Source of the DNA: Aeromonas sanarellii
GTDB taxonomy: Bacteria; Pseudomonadota; Gammaproteobacteria; Enterobacterales; Aeromonadaceae
Direction: 5' to 3'
Length of the DNA stretch: 64,000 bases
Assembly (NCBI RefSeq): GCF_000820085.1
Contig: NZ_CDBN01000092.1
Coordinates: 52,678 to 116,677 of the forward strand
Position numbers and translations under genes: made by a program. How positions within the stretch are numbered: position 1 is the stretch's first letter; each line of letters starts with the position of its first letter. Under the pieces are notes generated by a model. It made no database searches. It was not told the DNA's origin and saw only the letters and a list, made by a program, of their open reading frames with translations. This document shows positions 51,969 through 61,423 of this stretch, piece after piece.

Positions 51969-52763
51969 TTACAACTTCTTCAGCTCGACCGGCAGGGCGG
52001 CAAATACCTCGTCCCTGGCCTTCAGGGAGGCAAACTGTTTACCCGGCTTCTGGATGACGGTGTGGACGAAGATGAGCTTCTTGTCCTGCTTGCTGGCCCA
52101 GCCGACGAACCAGCCGATCTGCTGCTCCCTGTCCAGACTGCCATCCAGCAGCTTGGGGTAACCCATGCCGGTCTTGCCGTGGATCTGCCAACCGTCGATG
52201 CCGGGTTGACGCATCAGGTTGGCGGTATGGCGCAGGGTCTGGGCGGAGACCGGCAGCTTGCCGCTCACCATCTTGCCGAGGAAGCGGGCCTGCTCCTGGG
52301 GGCTGATGGCGAGGCTGGAGCTGAGCCAGGCCTGGGTCAGACCGTCGTGCTTGCCCGGGTTGCCCGAGAGATCCCGGTTGCCGTAGTCGAAGCGGTCGAC
52401 ATAGTGCTGGAAGCGCACCTCCCCCAGCCACTCGGTGAGGCGCTGTGAGTACCAGATGACCGAGAATTGCATCCAGCTGCTTGGGGTGGTGGTCTGCTTC
52501 CACTCCGGCAGGAAGTCAGGGTCACCGGGTTTGAATAGCAGGGCCGGCAGTTGCTCATCCACCAGGAAGCCGCTGTCATAGCCCATCAGGGCTAGCGGGA
52601 TCTTGAAGGTGGAGGCCGGGGTCAACTGGGTGGCACACTCCCCCTGGGTGCTGAGGGGTTTGCCGGTGGCATCGGCAAACAGCATGCAACCAGAGGCGGC
52701 GCTGGCGGGCAGGGCACAGAAGAGGCCGGCGGCAAGCAGGCCGGACAACAGCATACGGGGCAT
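51969..52763 (-). CDS. ampS: Class D beta-lactamase, AmpS/OXA-12 family
   Basis: A 264-residue periplasmic serine beta-lactamase hydrolysing penicillins (oxacillinase type). The signal peptide ends near LPASA. Catalytic motifs: STFK (51-54, with Ser51 nucleophile and carboxylable Lys54), SVI (101-103), YGN (127-129) and KTG (197-199). DGLTQAWLSSSLAISPQEQARFLGKM and IDGWQIHGKTGMGYPK match OXA-12/AmpS of Aeromonas as I recall it. I chose ATG 52763, behind AGGAG, over GTG 52766. It lies between creC and creD and should be induced through CreBC (BlrAB). Confidence 0.95.
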   Translation of the reverse strand: MPRMLLSGLLAAGLFCALPASAASGCMLFADATGKPLSTQGECATQLTPASTFKIPLALMGYDSGFLVDEQLPALLFKPGDPDFLPEWKQTTTPSSWMQFSVIWYSQRLTEWLGEVRFQHYVDRFDYGNRDLSGNPGKHDGLTQAWLSSSLAISPQEQARFLGKMVSGKLPVSAQTLRHTANLMRQPGIDGWQIHGKTGMGYPKLLDGSLDREQQIGWFVGWASKQDKKLIFVHTVIQKPGKQFASLKARDEVFAALPVELKKL

Positions 52764-52840
52764 CACTCTCTCCTTGATTCATGGGAATGCGCATCGACGG
52801 GGAAGGTCGTCATCGAGGAGGCGCAGCTTAGCCAGGCTCT

Positions 52841-52856
52841 GTGTGCTCAGTGTGAA
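52841..52856 (-). promoter_or_regulatory. Degenerate cre-tag before the beta-lactamase gene
   Basis: On the minus strand TTCAC, ACTGAG, CACAC: a perfect first half and a second half matching TTCAC at 3 of 5 bases, 78 bp before the bla start. Confidence 0.5.
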
Positions 52857-52862
52857 GAGCCC

Positions 52863-54284
52863 TCAGTTGCCGGGCAGCCAGAGCTCTGCCAGCACGCCGC
52901 CGTCCGGCTGGTTGGCAAGGGTCAGCCGGCCGCCGTGCTGGCGCGCCACCTCAGTGGCGAAGCTGAGCCCGAGGCCGCTGCTCTTGCCCTTGTCGGGTCT
53001 GGGCAGCGAATAGAAGCGCTCGAAAATCCTGGGCAGCGCAAAGTCGGGAATGCCTGGTCCCTGATCCCGCACCCGGAAGCAGTAGCCCCCCTGCTCCATG
53101 GCGCCGCTCAGCCGGATCTGACCCCCGGCGGGTGAGAAGTCGAGGGCGTTGTCCAGCAGGTTGCCGAGGGCCTGCTCCACCAGCAGGGGATCCCACTTCT
53201 GCCTGGGGGCGTCGGCTAGCTCTGCCGTCAGGGCCACATGGCGACGGGCTGCGACTATCTGGCGGGCGTCGAGCACCCGTCTGCCCAGCTTGGCCGGCTC
53301 GATGGCCTGCCTGTCCAGCCCCTGCCCAGATTCCAGTCTGGCCAGTTGCAGCATCCGCTCGATCAGCTGCTGCATGCGGGCCGTCTCCAGATTGATGTTG
53401 CCGATAAAGCGCTTTGCGACGTCTAGCGGCGGGGCCTCAGTCAGTATTTCCCCTGCCCCGCGAATGGCGGCCAGCGGGCTCTTGAGTTCGTGGGTCAGGC
53501 TGTGGACATAGGCTTCGATGTAGGCCTTGCCGTCCAACTGGCGACGCATGGTTTCCAGGGAGCGGCCGAGTCGATCCAGCTCCGGACTGTAGAGGCGCGG
53601 CAGGCTGGCGGGCTGACCCTGGCTGACCGCATCGGCGTAGTGCACCAGCTTGCCGATGGCGCGGTTGAGCCACCACACCAGCAGGGCGCCGATGAGCAGC
53701 GAGATGAACAGCAGCAGGGCCGCCCCCTGCAGCAGCTGGTGTTCGCTGCGCTCTATCATGGGCAGCAGGGTGCGGTTGGGTTTGGCGACGGTGAGGGAGC
53801 CGAGGATCACCTCCCCTTCCCGCAGCGGTGCGGCCACGTGCATCACCGAGCTTGCGGGGTCGTCGGGATCGCTGCGGGTGCTGCGGGCGCCATATTCGCC
53901 GCGCAGGGTGCGGTAGACATCGTTCCAGCGTGAATAGTCCTTGCCGAGATCCACCCCGTCCGAGTCGTAGACCACCTTGCCCCAGCGGTCGACCACATAG
54001 ATGCGGTACTCCGCCTGCTGCTTGAGGTGACCGTCGATCAGGGCGTTGATGGGGCTCTGGTTGAGGCGGGCGAAGGCGCTGGCCAGCCTGCCATCCGCCA
54101 TCTTTCCTTCCTGCATGTCGTCCAGTGCCAGCGGCGCCAGCATCTGGGCCATGTCGACCAGGGTATCTTCGGTGGCGCTGCGCACCCCTGGTTTGATCTC
54201 CTCGACGAAGATCTCCAGCACGAACCAGGCGGCCAGGGCGAAGATCAGCACCAGGCCGCACAGCAGTTGCAATCCGATTCTCAT
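52863..54284 (-). CDS. creC: CreC/BlrB sensor histidine kinase
   Basis: A 473-residue inner-membrane kinase. N-terminal span (MRIGLQLLCGLVLIFALAAWFVL), periplasmic sensor (about 30-185), second span, HAMP, and the dimerisation helix HSLTHELKSPLAAIRGAGEI with His265. The ATPase part has QALGNLLDNALDFSP, DQGPGIPD and SSGLGLSF. It is close to E. coli CreC throughout. In Aeromonas the BlrAB pair induces the chromosomal beta-lactamases. I chose ATG 54284 by the E. coli start MRIGMRLL. Confidence 0.95.
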   Translation of the reverse strand: MRIGLQLLCGLVLIFALAAWFVLEIFVEEIKPGVRSATEDTLVDMAQMLAPLALDDMQEGKMADGRLASAFARLNQSPINALIDGHLKQQAEYRIYVVDRWGKVVYDSDGVDLGKDYSRWNDVYRTLRGEYGARSTRSDPDDPASSVMHVAAPLREGEVILGSLTVAKPNRTLLPMIERSEHQLLQGAALLLFISLLIGALLVWWLNRAIGKLVHYADAVSQGQPASLPRLYSPELDRLGRSLETMRRQLDGKAYIEAYVHSLTHELKSPLAAIRGAGEILTEAPPLDVAKRFIGNINLETARMQQLIERMLQLARLESGQGLDRQAIEPAKLGRRVLDARQIVAARRHVALTAELADAPRQKWDPLLVEQALGNLLDNALDFSPAGGQIRLSGAMEQGGYCFRVRDQGPGIPDFALPRIFERFYSLPRPDKGKSSGLGLSFATEVARQHGGRLTLANQPDGGVLAELWLPGN

Positions 54285-54318
54285 CTCATCCCCCTGCCGG
54301 TGCCCGGCCACCCTGAGT

Positions 54319-54993
54319 TCATGCCAGCTCCAGGCTGTAGCCCAGCCCGCGGTGGGTCAGGATCAGGTTGGCGTCAGGGTCCCGCTCCCGCAGCTTGGCG
54401 CGAATGGTCTTGATATGGGTGTCCACGGTGCGATCCAGGCTCTCCTCCGCCCCGCTCCACACCAGCTCCATCAGCTGCTGGCGAGAATAGACCCGGCCCG
54501 GCGCCAGCATCAGGGTCTTGAGCAGCAGGTATTCGTAGCGAGTGAGCGCCAGCGGCTGGCCATGGAAGCAGATGCGGGCCCGCTCCTCATCCAGCACCAG
54601 CAGCTGGCTCGGTTGGGGAGCGCTGGGCTGGCTGCGGCGCAGTATCACCCGCACCCTGGCGCACACCTCGCGGGGCGAGAAGGGCTTGGCCACATAGTCG
54701 TCTGCCCCTATTTCCAGCCCGATCAGCCTGTCTATCTCCTCGCTGCGGGCGGTGAGAAACATCAGGGGCGTGTCGGTCAGGGTCCGCACCTGCTTGCACA
54801 GCTCGAAACCGCTGATGTCCGGCAGTCCCACATCCAGAATGAGGAAGTCGGGTTGCGTCTGTTCCAGTCGCGCCAGCAACGGCTGTCCGAGGGGGAACCA
54901 CTCCACCTCGAAACCGTCGGTCTGCAGGGCGTAGATCAGGGTGTCGGCAATGCTGGTCTCGTCTTCCACCAGCCAGATGAGTCGTTTTTGCAT
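54319..54993 (-). CDS. creB: CreB/BlrA response regulator
   Basis: A 224-residue OmpR-type regulator. Acidic pocket VEDE (9-12), phospho-acceptor Asp54 in LILDVGLPD, Lys in AKPFSPREV, and a C-terminal winged helix ending LTHRGLGYSLELA. It activates genes with TTCAC-N6-TTCAC tags. ATG 54993 is behind GAGGA. First gene of creB-creC-bla. Confidence 0.95.
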   Translation of the reverse strand: MQKRLIWLVEDETSIADTLIYALQTDGFEVEWFPLGQPLLARLEQTQPDFLILDVGLPDISGFELCKQVRTLTDTPLMFLTARSEEIDRLIGLEIGADDYVAKPFSPREVCARVRVILRRSQPSAPQPSQLLVLDEERARICFHGQPLALTRYEYLLLKTLMLAPGRVYSRQQLMELVWSGAEESLDRTVDTHIKTIRAKLRERDPDANLILTHRGLGYSLELA

Positions 54994-55096
54994 GGCGTCC
55001 TCGTCGCAAATCGGCTTGCCCATTCTGGCATCGAAGCAAATCGGATCCTATTTGCCGTTTGATTTTTCCCGAAAAGGCATTAATATTTCGCCATTC

Positions 55097-55109
55097 TTTC
55101 GAATCGAAA
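55097..55109. promoter_or_regulatory. Palindrome TTTCGAATCGAAA before the DeoR gene
   Basis: A perfect 6-1-6 palindrome 8 bases before the ATG. A near-identical TTTCGAAACGAAA lies at 55340-55352 inside the gene. TTTCG/CGAAA half-sites are usual for DeoR-family repressors. Confidence 0.6.
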
Positions 55110-55116
55110 CTTAACA

Positions 55117-55890
55117 ATGACCAAACGCAACACTCAACAGCGTCGCCACACCATAGTGAGCCTGGTACAGGAACAGGGTGAAGTCAGTGTCGACGCCCTG
55201 GCCAAACACTTCTCCACCTCGGAAGTGACCATCCGCAAGGATCTGGCGGTGCTGGAGACCGGTGGCCTGTTGCTGCGTCGCTACGGCGGTGCCGTTCCCC
55301 TGCCCAGCGAGATGGTGGTGGACAGCAACCCGGATCAGGTTTCGAAACGAAAGCTGGCCATTGCCCGCGCCGCCGCCGAGCGGATCCGCGATCACAATCG
55401 CATCATCATCGACAGCGGCAGCACCACCAGCGCCATGATCCCCATGCTGGGCAGCAAGCGCGGCCTTATCGTCATGACCAACTCCCTCAACGTGGCTGGC
55501 GCCCTGCGGGAGCTGGAGAACGAACCCACCCTGCTGATGACCGGCGGCACCTGGGATCCCCACTCCGAATCCTTCCAGGGCCAGGTGGCGGAGCAGGTGC
55601 TGCGCTCCTATGACTTCGACCAGCTGTTCATCGGCGCCGACGGCATAGACCCTGAGCGAGGCACCACCACCTTCAACGAGCTGGTGGGTCTCTCCCGGGT
55701 CATGGCCGAGGTGTCGCGGGAGGTCATCGTCATGGTGGAGTCGGAGAAGATCGGCCGCAAGATCCCGAACCTCGAACTGCCCTGGTCCGGTATCCATACC
55801 CTGGTGACCGACGAGGGGCTGGCCAGTGCGGCCAGAGAACAGATCCGGGCCAGGGGGATCCAGCTGATTTGCGCCCCCGTGGCCCTGTGA
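55117..55890 (+). CDS. DeoR-family regulator adjacent to glmS
   Basis: A 257-residue repressor. N-terminal helix-turn-helix [39 protein letters not shown] (about 9-47) with the RRYGGA wing, and a C-terminal sugar-phosphate-sensing domain with [18 protein letters not shown] and [17 protein letters not shown]. The position 55 bp before glmS suggests it senses an amino-sugar phosphate and controls glmS (a GlmR/NagQ-like role). This is inference. Confidence 0.85.
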   Translation: MTKRNTQQRRHTIVSLVQEQGEVSVDALAKHFSTSEVTIRKDLAVLETGGLLLRRYGGAVPLPSEMVVDSNPDQVSKRKLAIARAAAERIRDHNRIIIDSGSTTSAMIPMLGSKRGLIVMTNSLNVAGALRELENEPTLLMTGGTWDPHSESFQGQVAEQVLRSYDFDQLFIGADGIDPERGTTTFNELVGLSRVMAEVSREVIVMVESEKIGRKIPNLELPWSGIHTLVTDEGLASAAREQIRARGIQLICAPVAL

Positions 55891-55945
55891 ACAGAACCGT
55901 CCATTATTCAATCGAATTAACGTCTTACGTCTCAAGGAGAAGTCT

Positions 55946-57778
55946 ATGTGTGGCATCGTCGGGGCCGTCGCCCAACGTGATGTGGCTGAAATCCTGGTAG
56001 AGGGCCTGCGCCGTCTGGAATACCGCGGTTATGACTCCGCCGGGGTGGCCGTGTTCAGCGCCGATAGACCGCTGCAGCGGGTTCGCCGTCTGGGCAAGGT
56101 GGCCGAGCTGGCCAAGGCGCTCGAAGAGCAGTCCGTGCACGGCGGCACCGGCATCGCCCACACCCGCTGGGCGACCCACGGCGAGCCGTCCGAGCGCAAC
56201 GCCCACCCCCACGTCTCCGAGCATATCGTGGTGGTACACAACGGCATCATCGAGAACCACGAAGAGCTGCGGGAAGAGTTGAAGGCGCTGGGCTATGTGT
56301 TCAGCTCCGACACCGACACCGAGGTGATCGCCCATCTGGTGCATCACGAGCTGAAGAGCGCCCCTAGCCTGCTGGCCGCCATGCAGATTGCGGTGAAGCA
56401 GCTGCGCGGCGCCTACGGCACCGTCGTGATGGACAGCCGCGACGACAGCCGCCTGGTGGTGGCCCGATCCGGCTCCCCCCTGGTGATCGGCCGCGGCATC
56501 GGCGAGAACTTCATCGCCTCCGACCAGATGGCGTTGCTGCCGGTGACCCGTCGCTTCATCTTCCTGGAAGAGGGGGACGTGGCCGAGGTGACCCGTCGCG
56601 ACGTGCATGTCTTCGATACCCAGGGCGAGGCCGTGGTACGTGAGGAGCTGGAGTCCGAGCTCTCCCACGATGCCGGTGACAAGGGCGAATACCGCCACTA
56701 CATGCTGAAAGAGATCTACGAGCAGCCCAAGGCCATCACCAATACCCTGGAAGGTCGTCTGGGTTCGGATCACGTGGTGGTCGAGTCCTTCGGCAACGGC
56801 GCCCGCGCCATCTTCGACAAGGTCGAGCACGTGCAGATCGTCGCCTGCGGCACCTCCTACAACTCCGGCATGGTGGCCCGCTACTGGTTCGAGGAGATCG
56901 CCGGTGTCTCCTGCGACGTGGAGATCGCCTCCGAGTTCCGCTATCGCAAGTCCGTGGTGCGCCCCAACAGCCTGCTGGTGACCCTGTCCCAGAGCGGCGA
57001 GACTGCCGACACCCTGGCGGCTCTGCGCCTAGCCAAGGAGTCCGGCTACATGAGCTCCCTGGCCATCTGCAACGTGCCGGGTTCCTCCCTGGTGCGCGAA
57101 TCCGACCTGGCCTTCATGACCCGGGCCGGTGCCGAGATAGGCGTCGCCTCCACCAAGGCGTTCACCACCCAACTGGCCGGTCTGCTGATGCTGGTGGCCT
57201 CGGTCGGTCACTGCCGTGGCAACCTGAGTGCCGCCGCCGAGGCCGAGCTGGTCAAGGCGTTGCAGGCCCTGCCGCTGCGCATCAAGGAAGGCCTGGCGCT
57301 GGCCAAGCAGATCGAGACCCTGGCCGAAGAGTTTGCCGACAAGCACCACAGCCTGTTCCTCGGTCGCGGCAGCCAGTACCCCATCGCCATGGAGGGGGCG
57401 CTCAAGCTCAAAGAGATCTCCTATATCCACGCCGAGGCCTATGCCGCCGGTGAGCTCAAGCACGGCCCGCTGGCGCTGATCGATGCCGAGATGCCCATCA
57501 TCGTCGTGGCGCCGAACAACGACCTGCTGGAGAAGCTCAAGTCCAACGTGGAAGAGGTGCGCGCCCGTGGCGGTATCCTCTACGTCTTCGCCGATGCGGA
57601 TGCCGGCTTCAAGAGCGACGAGACCATGCGGGTGATGAGCCTTAACCACGTGGAAGAGGTGATCGCGCCCATCGTCTACACCGTGCCGTTGCAACTGCTT
57701 TCCTACCATGTCGCCCTCATCAAGGGCACCGACGTGGATCAGCCGCGCAACCTGGCAAAATCCGTGACCGTGGAATAA
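55946..57778 (+). CDS. glmS: Glucosamine-6-phosphate synthase GlmS
   Basis: A 610-residue glutamine:fructose-6-phosphate aminotransferase, first step to UDP-GlcNAc. N-terminal glutaminase with Cys2 nucleophile ([13 protein letters not shown]), [11 protein letters not shown] and HTRWATHG; two SIS isomerase domains ([70 protein letters not shown]); and the C-terminal [13 protein letters not shown] that closes the active site. Confidence 0.98.
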   Translation: MCGIVGAVAQRDVAEILVEGLRRLEYRGYDSAGVAVFSADRPLQRVRRLGKVAELAKALEEQSVHGGTGIAHTRWATHGEPSERNAHPHVSEHIVVVHNGIIENHEELREELKALGYVFSSDTDTEVIAHLVHHELKSAPSLLAAMQIAVKQLRGAYGTVVMDSRDDSRLVVARSGSPLVIGRGIGENFIASDQMALLPVTRRFIFLEEGDVAEVTRRDVHVFDTQGEAVVREELESELSHDAGDKGEYRHYMLKEIYEQPKAITNTLEGRLGSDHVVVESFGNGARAIFDKVEHVQIVACGTSYNSGMVARYWFEEIAGVSCDVEIASEFRYRKSVVRPNSLLVTLSQSGETADTLAALRLAKESGYMSSLAICNVPGSSLVRESDLAFMTRAGAEIGVASTKAFTTQLAGLLMLVASVGHCRGNLSAAAEAELVKALQALPLRIKEGLALAKQIETLAEEFADKHHSLFLGRGSQYPIAMEGALKLKEISYIHAEAYAAGELKHGPLALIDAEMPIIVVAPNNDLLEKLKSNVEEVRARGGILYVFADADAGFKSDETMRVMSLNHVEEVIAPIVYTVPLQLLSYHVALIKGTDVDQPRNLAKSVTVE

Positions 57779-57797
57779 GCCGTCGCCGGAAATGAAG

Positions 57798-57824
57798 AAG
57801 AGCCGCATTGCGGCTCTTTTTGTT
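57798..57824. terminator. Terminator between glmS and the LuxR gene
   Basis: AAGAGCCGC / GCGGCTCTT with a 3-base loop and a T run; it probably works for both convergent genes. Confidence 0.9.
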
Positions 57825-57842
57825 TGTCTGATCGAGTGGCCG

Positions 57843-58619
57843 TTATGACAGCCGCAGGTTGGTGATGGTCACGTCGTCCAGGGAGGGCACTATGATGCCG
57901 CTGGAGATGCTCTTGGCGATCGCCTGGTTGCGGTTCTTGGAGTCAGTCTTGTTGGTGACCTGATTGAGGTGGAAGTTCACGGTACGCTCGCTGATGCCGA
58001 GGATGGTGGCGATCTCCCAGGAGGTCTTGCCCTCGCTGGCCCAGAACAGGCACTCCTTCTCCCGGTCCGACAGCTCGGTAAGGTGCTTCATCAGCTCGGG
58101 TCTGCGCTTTATCAACTGCAGCGCCGCACCGAAGATATAACTGGCGCAAAACGACAGTGTGGGAGCGTTTTCAAACATCAGTTCAGAATTGGACTTCTCC
58201 TTGCTGATGAAAGAGAGGATGCCGTGCTCCCCCTGCGGGGTGTGGAGCGGGAAGGAGACGCCGTTTCTCACCCCGAAGTCGGCGGCCAGATTCATCACCT
58301 CCCGGCTGGCACTGGGCAACCAGGGGGAATCGCAATCGAGCTTATTCCAGAAGATGGGCTGGGTCTGCTTCAGCCCCAGGAAGACGACCGGATCCTGGGT
58401 CAGGTAGTGGCGCTCCGAATAGGCGTCAAACCAGCTGGTGGGACAGTTGTTGAACAAGGCCACATGGGACTTTTGCATGCTGATGGGAAAAATGATCAGC
58501 AGCCGGAAGTAATCAAAGCCCATCTGATGGCTGAAGCGCTCCAGTTGCTGCTGGATATCGCTCGTTTTCTTGGCCTTGGTGAACCGATCTATGTGTTCCC
58601 AGATCGCATCGTTAAACAT
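57843..58619 (-). CDS. LuxR-type quorum-sensing receptor without an adjacent luxI
   Basis: A 258-residue regulator with an N-terminal acyl-homoserine-lactone domain and a C-terminal LuxR helix-turn-helix. All nine family-invariant residues are in register with TraR: Trp63, Tyr67, Asp76, Pro77, Trp91, Gly120 in the ligand domain and Glu187, Leu191, Gly197 in the DNA domain. It resembles Aeromonas AhyR (CPTSW.DAY, NGVSFPLH, LFWASEGKTSWEIATILGISERTVNFHLNQVTNK) but is clearly a different protein. No luxI is in the window, so it is a LuxR solo here. A strong AGGAG precedes the start. Its base composition looks more AT-rich than its neighbours. Confidence 0.9.
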   Translation of the reverse strand: MFNDAIWEHIDRFTKAKKTSDIQQQLERFSHQMGFDYFRLLIIFPISMQKSHVALFNNCPTSWFDAYSERHYLTQDPVVFLGLKQTQPIFWNKLDCDSPWLPSASREVMNLAADFGVRNGVSFPLHTPQGEHGILSFISKEKSNSELMFENAPTLSFCASYIFGAALQLIKRRPELMKHLTELSDREKECLFWASEGKTSWEIATILGISERTVNFHLNQVTNKTDSKNRNQAIAKSISSGIIVPSLDDVTITNLRLS

Positions 58620-58682
58620 GTAACTCTCCTTTTTCGACCACTCATCATCCTGATCGAAAAGACATTTTTTAGTTATTTAGAA

Positions 58683-58705
58683 TGGTGTTGTGACTAACAA
58701 CGCCA
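58683..58705. promoter_or_regulatory. Dyad-symmetric site upstream of the LuxR gene
   Basis: TGGTGTTGT and ACAACGCCA are inverted arms (8 of 9 paired) around 5 bases, 64-86 bp before the luxR start. It may be an operator for this LuxR protein. The other bases of the 58620-58830 gap hold the Fur box and no ORF. Confidence 0.4.
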
Positions 58706-58799
58706 GTAATTCCCGTGCTTGTCTAAAAAGTATCCTGTTTTTTCGGCCACAGGCCAAGAAAATCATCTGATTGCCACTGGCCCGACTCTTTGAGACAAT

Positions 58800-58818
58800 G
58801 AGAATAGTTATCATTGTT
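58800..58818. promoter_or_regulatory. Fur-box-like site before the TonB2 operon
   Basis: The minus-strand reading AACAATGATAACTATTCTC matches the 19-bp Fur consensus at 14 positions. It ends 12 bases before the first gene. Confidence 0.75.
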
Positions 58819-58830
58819 AAGATTTATATC

Positions 58831-59592
58831 ATGAATAAGTTTTGGGGTTTGGCCTTGTTGCCACTGTCAGTCCACTTCGCTGCTGGCGCCGACGAGTTGG
58901 TCGCACCGGCACTGAAAAACAGCATCGCCGCCGGGAAAGCCTCCCAGCAGCGCGTGGAAAAAGCCGCCGATGCAGCCGTTGCCGCCCGGCTGGAGCTGCA
59001 AAATGCCCAGCTGCAACTGCGCGATCTGGAAGCCTACAACCGCTACATGCAGTCTCTGGTGGCCGATCAGCAGAATGAGCTTGGCAAGCTGAGCCAGCAG
59101 CTGGAGGCGGTACAGGAGACGCGGCAGGGCCTGATCCCGCTGATGCTGCAGATGCAGGCCGATCTGGAGCAGCTGGTACAAAATGACATGCCGCTGCGCA
59201 AGGAAGATCGCCTGGCGCGGGTTGAACAGTTGAAAGCGACCCTGGCCCGAGCCGACGTGAGCGAGGCGGAGAAGTTCCGCCAGCTGCTGCAGGCCTACCA
59301 AATCGAAGCCGAATACGGCAGCCGGTTGGATAGCTACTCTGCCGAGCTGGCGCTGGATGGCGCACCGCGCCGGGTCGATGTGCTGGCGGTGGGCCGGGTC
59401 TCCCTGCTGGCGATGACCGCCGACCGCTCCCTGGCCTGGCGCTGGTCTGCGCAGAGCAAGCAGTGGCAGCCCCTCGACAGCCAGTGGCTCTCTCCCATTG
59501 CCGAGGCGCTGGAGATGGCTGCCGACAAGAAGGTTCCCCAGTTGTTGAATGTCCCCCTTTCCGTCAGCCGTGGTCAGGAGGCCCAGTCATGA
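58831..59592 (+). CDS. DUF3450 periplasmic coiled-coil protein
   Basis: A 253-residue protein with a signal peptide (about 1-19) and a long Ala/Gln/Leu-rich helical region (about 25-130) likely to form a coiled coil, then a compact C-terminal part (RVGRVSLLAMTADRSLAWRWS-like). It corresponds to the DUF3450 gene that opens TonB2 operons in Vibrio (VC1548 type). Its molecular function is not established. The ATG lacks a good ribosome site. Overlaps the next gene by 4 bp. Confidence 0.88.
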   Translation: MNKFWGLALLPLSVHFAAGADELVAPALKNSIAAGKASQQRVEKAADAAVAARLELQNAQLQLRDLEAYNRYMQSLVADQQNELGKLSQQLEAVQETRQGLIPLMLQMQADLEQLVQNDMPLRKEDRLARVEQLKATLARADVSEAEKFRQLLQAYQIEAEYGSRLDSYSAELALDGAPRRVDVLAVGRVSLLAMTADRSLAWRWSAQSKQWQPLDSQWLSPIAEALEMAADKKVPQLLNVPLSVSRGQEAQS

Positions 59593-60896
59593 GCGTCACC
59601 ATGAAGTGGTTCCCCCTCGCCATTGCCCTCTCCCTAGGCATCACCACTGCCGTTGCCGATGAAGCCTGGCGGCAGCAGGAGCAGGCTCGTGAGCAGCAGG
59701 CCCAGCAGGATCTGGCGTCTGTCTCCAAGGAGCTGAACAGTGCCCGTGCCAAACTGGCTGCGGCCCAGCGCCTGAGCAAGCAGCTGGCGGCCGAGTTTGC
59801 CGGCAACGAGAAGCAGCTGGTGGAGCTCAATGCTCAGTGGGAGCAGGCCTCCGGCGACATGAACGAGATCTTCGCGGTGACCCGTCAGGGGGCCAGCGAT
59901 GCGGTCAAGCTGCTGAGCGAATCCGCCGTCGAGGGCCAGTACCCCGAGCGCCTCGCCCCGCTCAAGGCCATGGCGCAGGAGAAGCAGGTGCCGGATCGCG
60001 CCGCCCTCGCCCTGCTGCCCGCCACCCTGCTGCAGGAGATCCTTGAATCGGGCCGGGTTGCCCAGTTCGACGGCAAGGTGCTGGATGCCCAGGGGGCTGC
60101 CAGCGAGCAGACGTTGACCCGGATCGGCAGCTTCGTGCTGTTTGGCGAGCAGGCGTTCCTGCAGCCAACCGCCGAAGGCCTGAGCCCGGTGCTGGGCCTG
60201 CCCGGCAGCGTGCTCTCCGCCGCGGACGCCTATCAGGGTCAGGAGGGGGAAGCGCTGCCGCTGGATCCCTCCCACGGCACCCTGCTGGATATGCTGGCAC
60301 AAGCCCCCACCTTCTGGCAGCAAGTCCAGCAGGGCGGCCAGGTCGGCGCCATCATAGTGCTGCTGGCCGCCATCGGCCTGGGGATCGCCGGAGTACGGCT
60401 GTGGAGCCTCTCCCGTGAACTGGGCCGGGTTCGTCGCCAGCTCAAGAGCGGTGAATATCATGCCGACAACGCCCTCGGTCGGGTGCTGACGGTGGCTGAC
60501 AAGCATCCCGAGCTGAGTATGGAGACCCTCGAGCTGCGTCTCGACGAGGCGATCCTGCAGGAGACCCCTCGCATGGAGCGCGGTATCGGTATGGTCAAGG
60601 TGATCGCGGCCATTGCCCCCATGCTGGGCCTGCTCGGTACCGTGACCGGGATGATCGGCACCTTCCAGGCCATCACCCAGTTCGGCACCGGCGATCCCAA
60701 GATCATGGCGGGCGGCATCTCCATGGCGCTGGTCACCACGGTACAGGGTCTGGTGGCGGCCATTCCGCTTATCCTGGCCCACAGCCTGCTGCAATCCCGC
60801 TTCACCGAACTCTCCAACGTACTGGAGCAGCAGGTGGCCGGCATTTTGGCCGAGCGGGCCGAGAGCAACCGTGACGGGATGGAGCGGGTGGCATGA
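59589..60896 (+). CDS. ttpC: TtpC, ExbB-like TonB2 system protein
   Basis: A 435-residue protein: a signal peptide, a periplasmic coiled-coil region (about 25-260), then a MotA/TolQ/ExbB proton-channel domain with MLGLLGTVTGMIGTFQAITQFGTGDPKIMAGGIS and ALVTTVQGLVAAIPLIL. The long periplasmic extension distinguishes TtpC from ExbB2. In Vibrio, TtpC is required for TonB2-dependent iron uptake. ATG 59589 follows AGGAG; it overlaps exbB2 by 4 bp. Confidence 0.93.
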   Translation: MSVTMKWFPLAIALSLGITTAVADEAWRQQEQAREQQAQQDLASVSKELNSARAKLAAAQRLSKQLAAEFAGNEKQLVELNAQWEQASGDMNEIFAVTRQGASDAVKLLSESAVEGQYPERLAPLKAMAQEKQVPDRAALALLPATLLQEILESGRVAQFDGKVLDAQGAASEQTLTRIGSFVLFGEQAFLQPTAEGLSPVLGLPGSVLSAADAYQGQEGEALPLDPSHGTLLDMLAQAPTFWQQVQQGGQVGAIIVLLAAIGLGIAGVRLWSLSRELGRVRRQLKSGEYHADNALGRVLTVADKHPELSMETLELRLDEAILQETPRMERGIGMVKVIAAIAPMLGLLGTVTGMIGTFQAITQFGTGDPKIMAGGISMALVTTVQGLVAAIPLILAHSLLQSRFTELSNVLEQQVAGILAERAESNRDGMERVA

Positions 60897-61423
60897 TGCT
60901 CGACATCTGGCAACAGCTGCAGAGCTTCATGGGCCGTGGCGGCCCGGTGCTCTGGGTCATTCTGGCCCTGCTGGTGCTGATGTGGATTCTGATGATCGAG
61001 CGGCTGCTCTACCTCAACCTGGGGTTTGCCCCGCTGCAGCGACAGCTGCTCGACCGCTGGCAGGCGCGCAGCGAGCGCCACAGCTGGCACGCTCGCGCGA
61101 TTCGCGGGCGCTGGCTGGCCGAGGCCGAGCTTGAGCTCAATCGTCATCTGATCTTCATCCGCACCCTGGTGGTGCTCTGCCCCATGCTGGGGTTGCTGGG
61201 TACAGTGACCGGCATGATAGGCGTATTCGATGCGTTGGCCGCGGCCAACCGCTTTAACCCGGAGAGCATGGCGGGTGGGATCTCCCGCGCCACCATCCCT
61301 ACCATGGCTGGCATGGTGGTCGCGCTCTCCGGCGTGTTGTTACTCAGCCGACTCGAGAGCCAGGCCAAGCGCGCGCTGGCCAAGACCCGGGACGGCCTGC
61401 GAGAAGAGAAGGTAATGCAATGA
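60893..61423 (+). CDS. exbB2: ExbB2 proton-channel protein
   Basis: A 176-residue inner-membrane protein of three spans: GGPVLWVILALLVLMWILMIERLLYL, then PMLGLLGTVTGMIGVFDALAAA and TIPTMAGMVVALSGVLLL. With ExbD2 it uses proton flow to energise TonB2. The short form is typical of TonB2 systems. It overlaps exbD2 by 4 bp. Confidence 0.94.
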   Translation: MMLDIWQQLQSFMGRGGPVLWVILALLVLMWILMIERLLYLNLGFAPLQRQLLDRWQARSERHSWHARAIRGRWLAEAELELNRHLIFIRTLVVLCPMLGLLGTVTGMIGVFDALAAANRFNPESMAGGISRATIPTMAGMVVALSGVLLLSRLESQAKRALAKTRDGLREEKVMQ

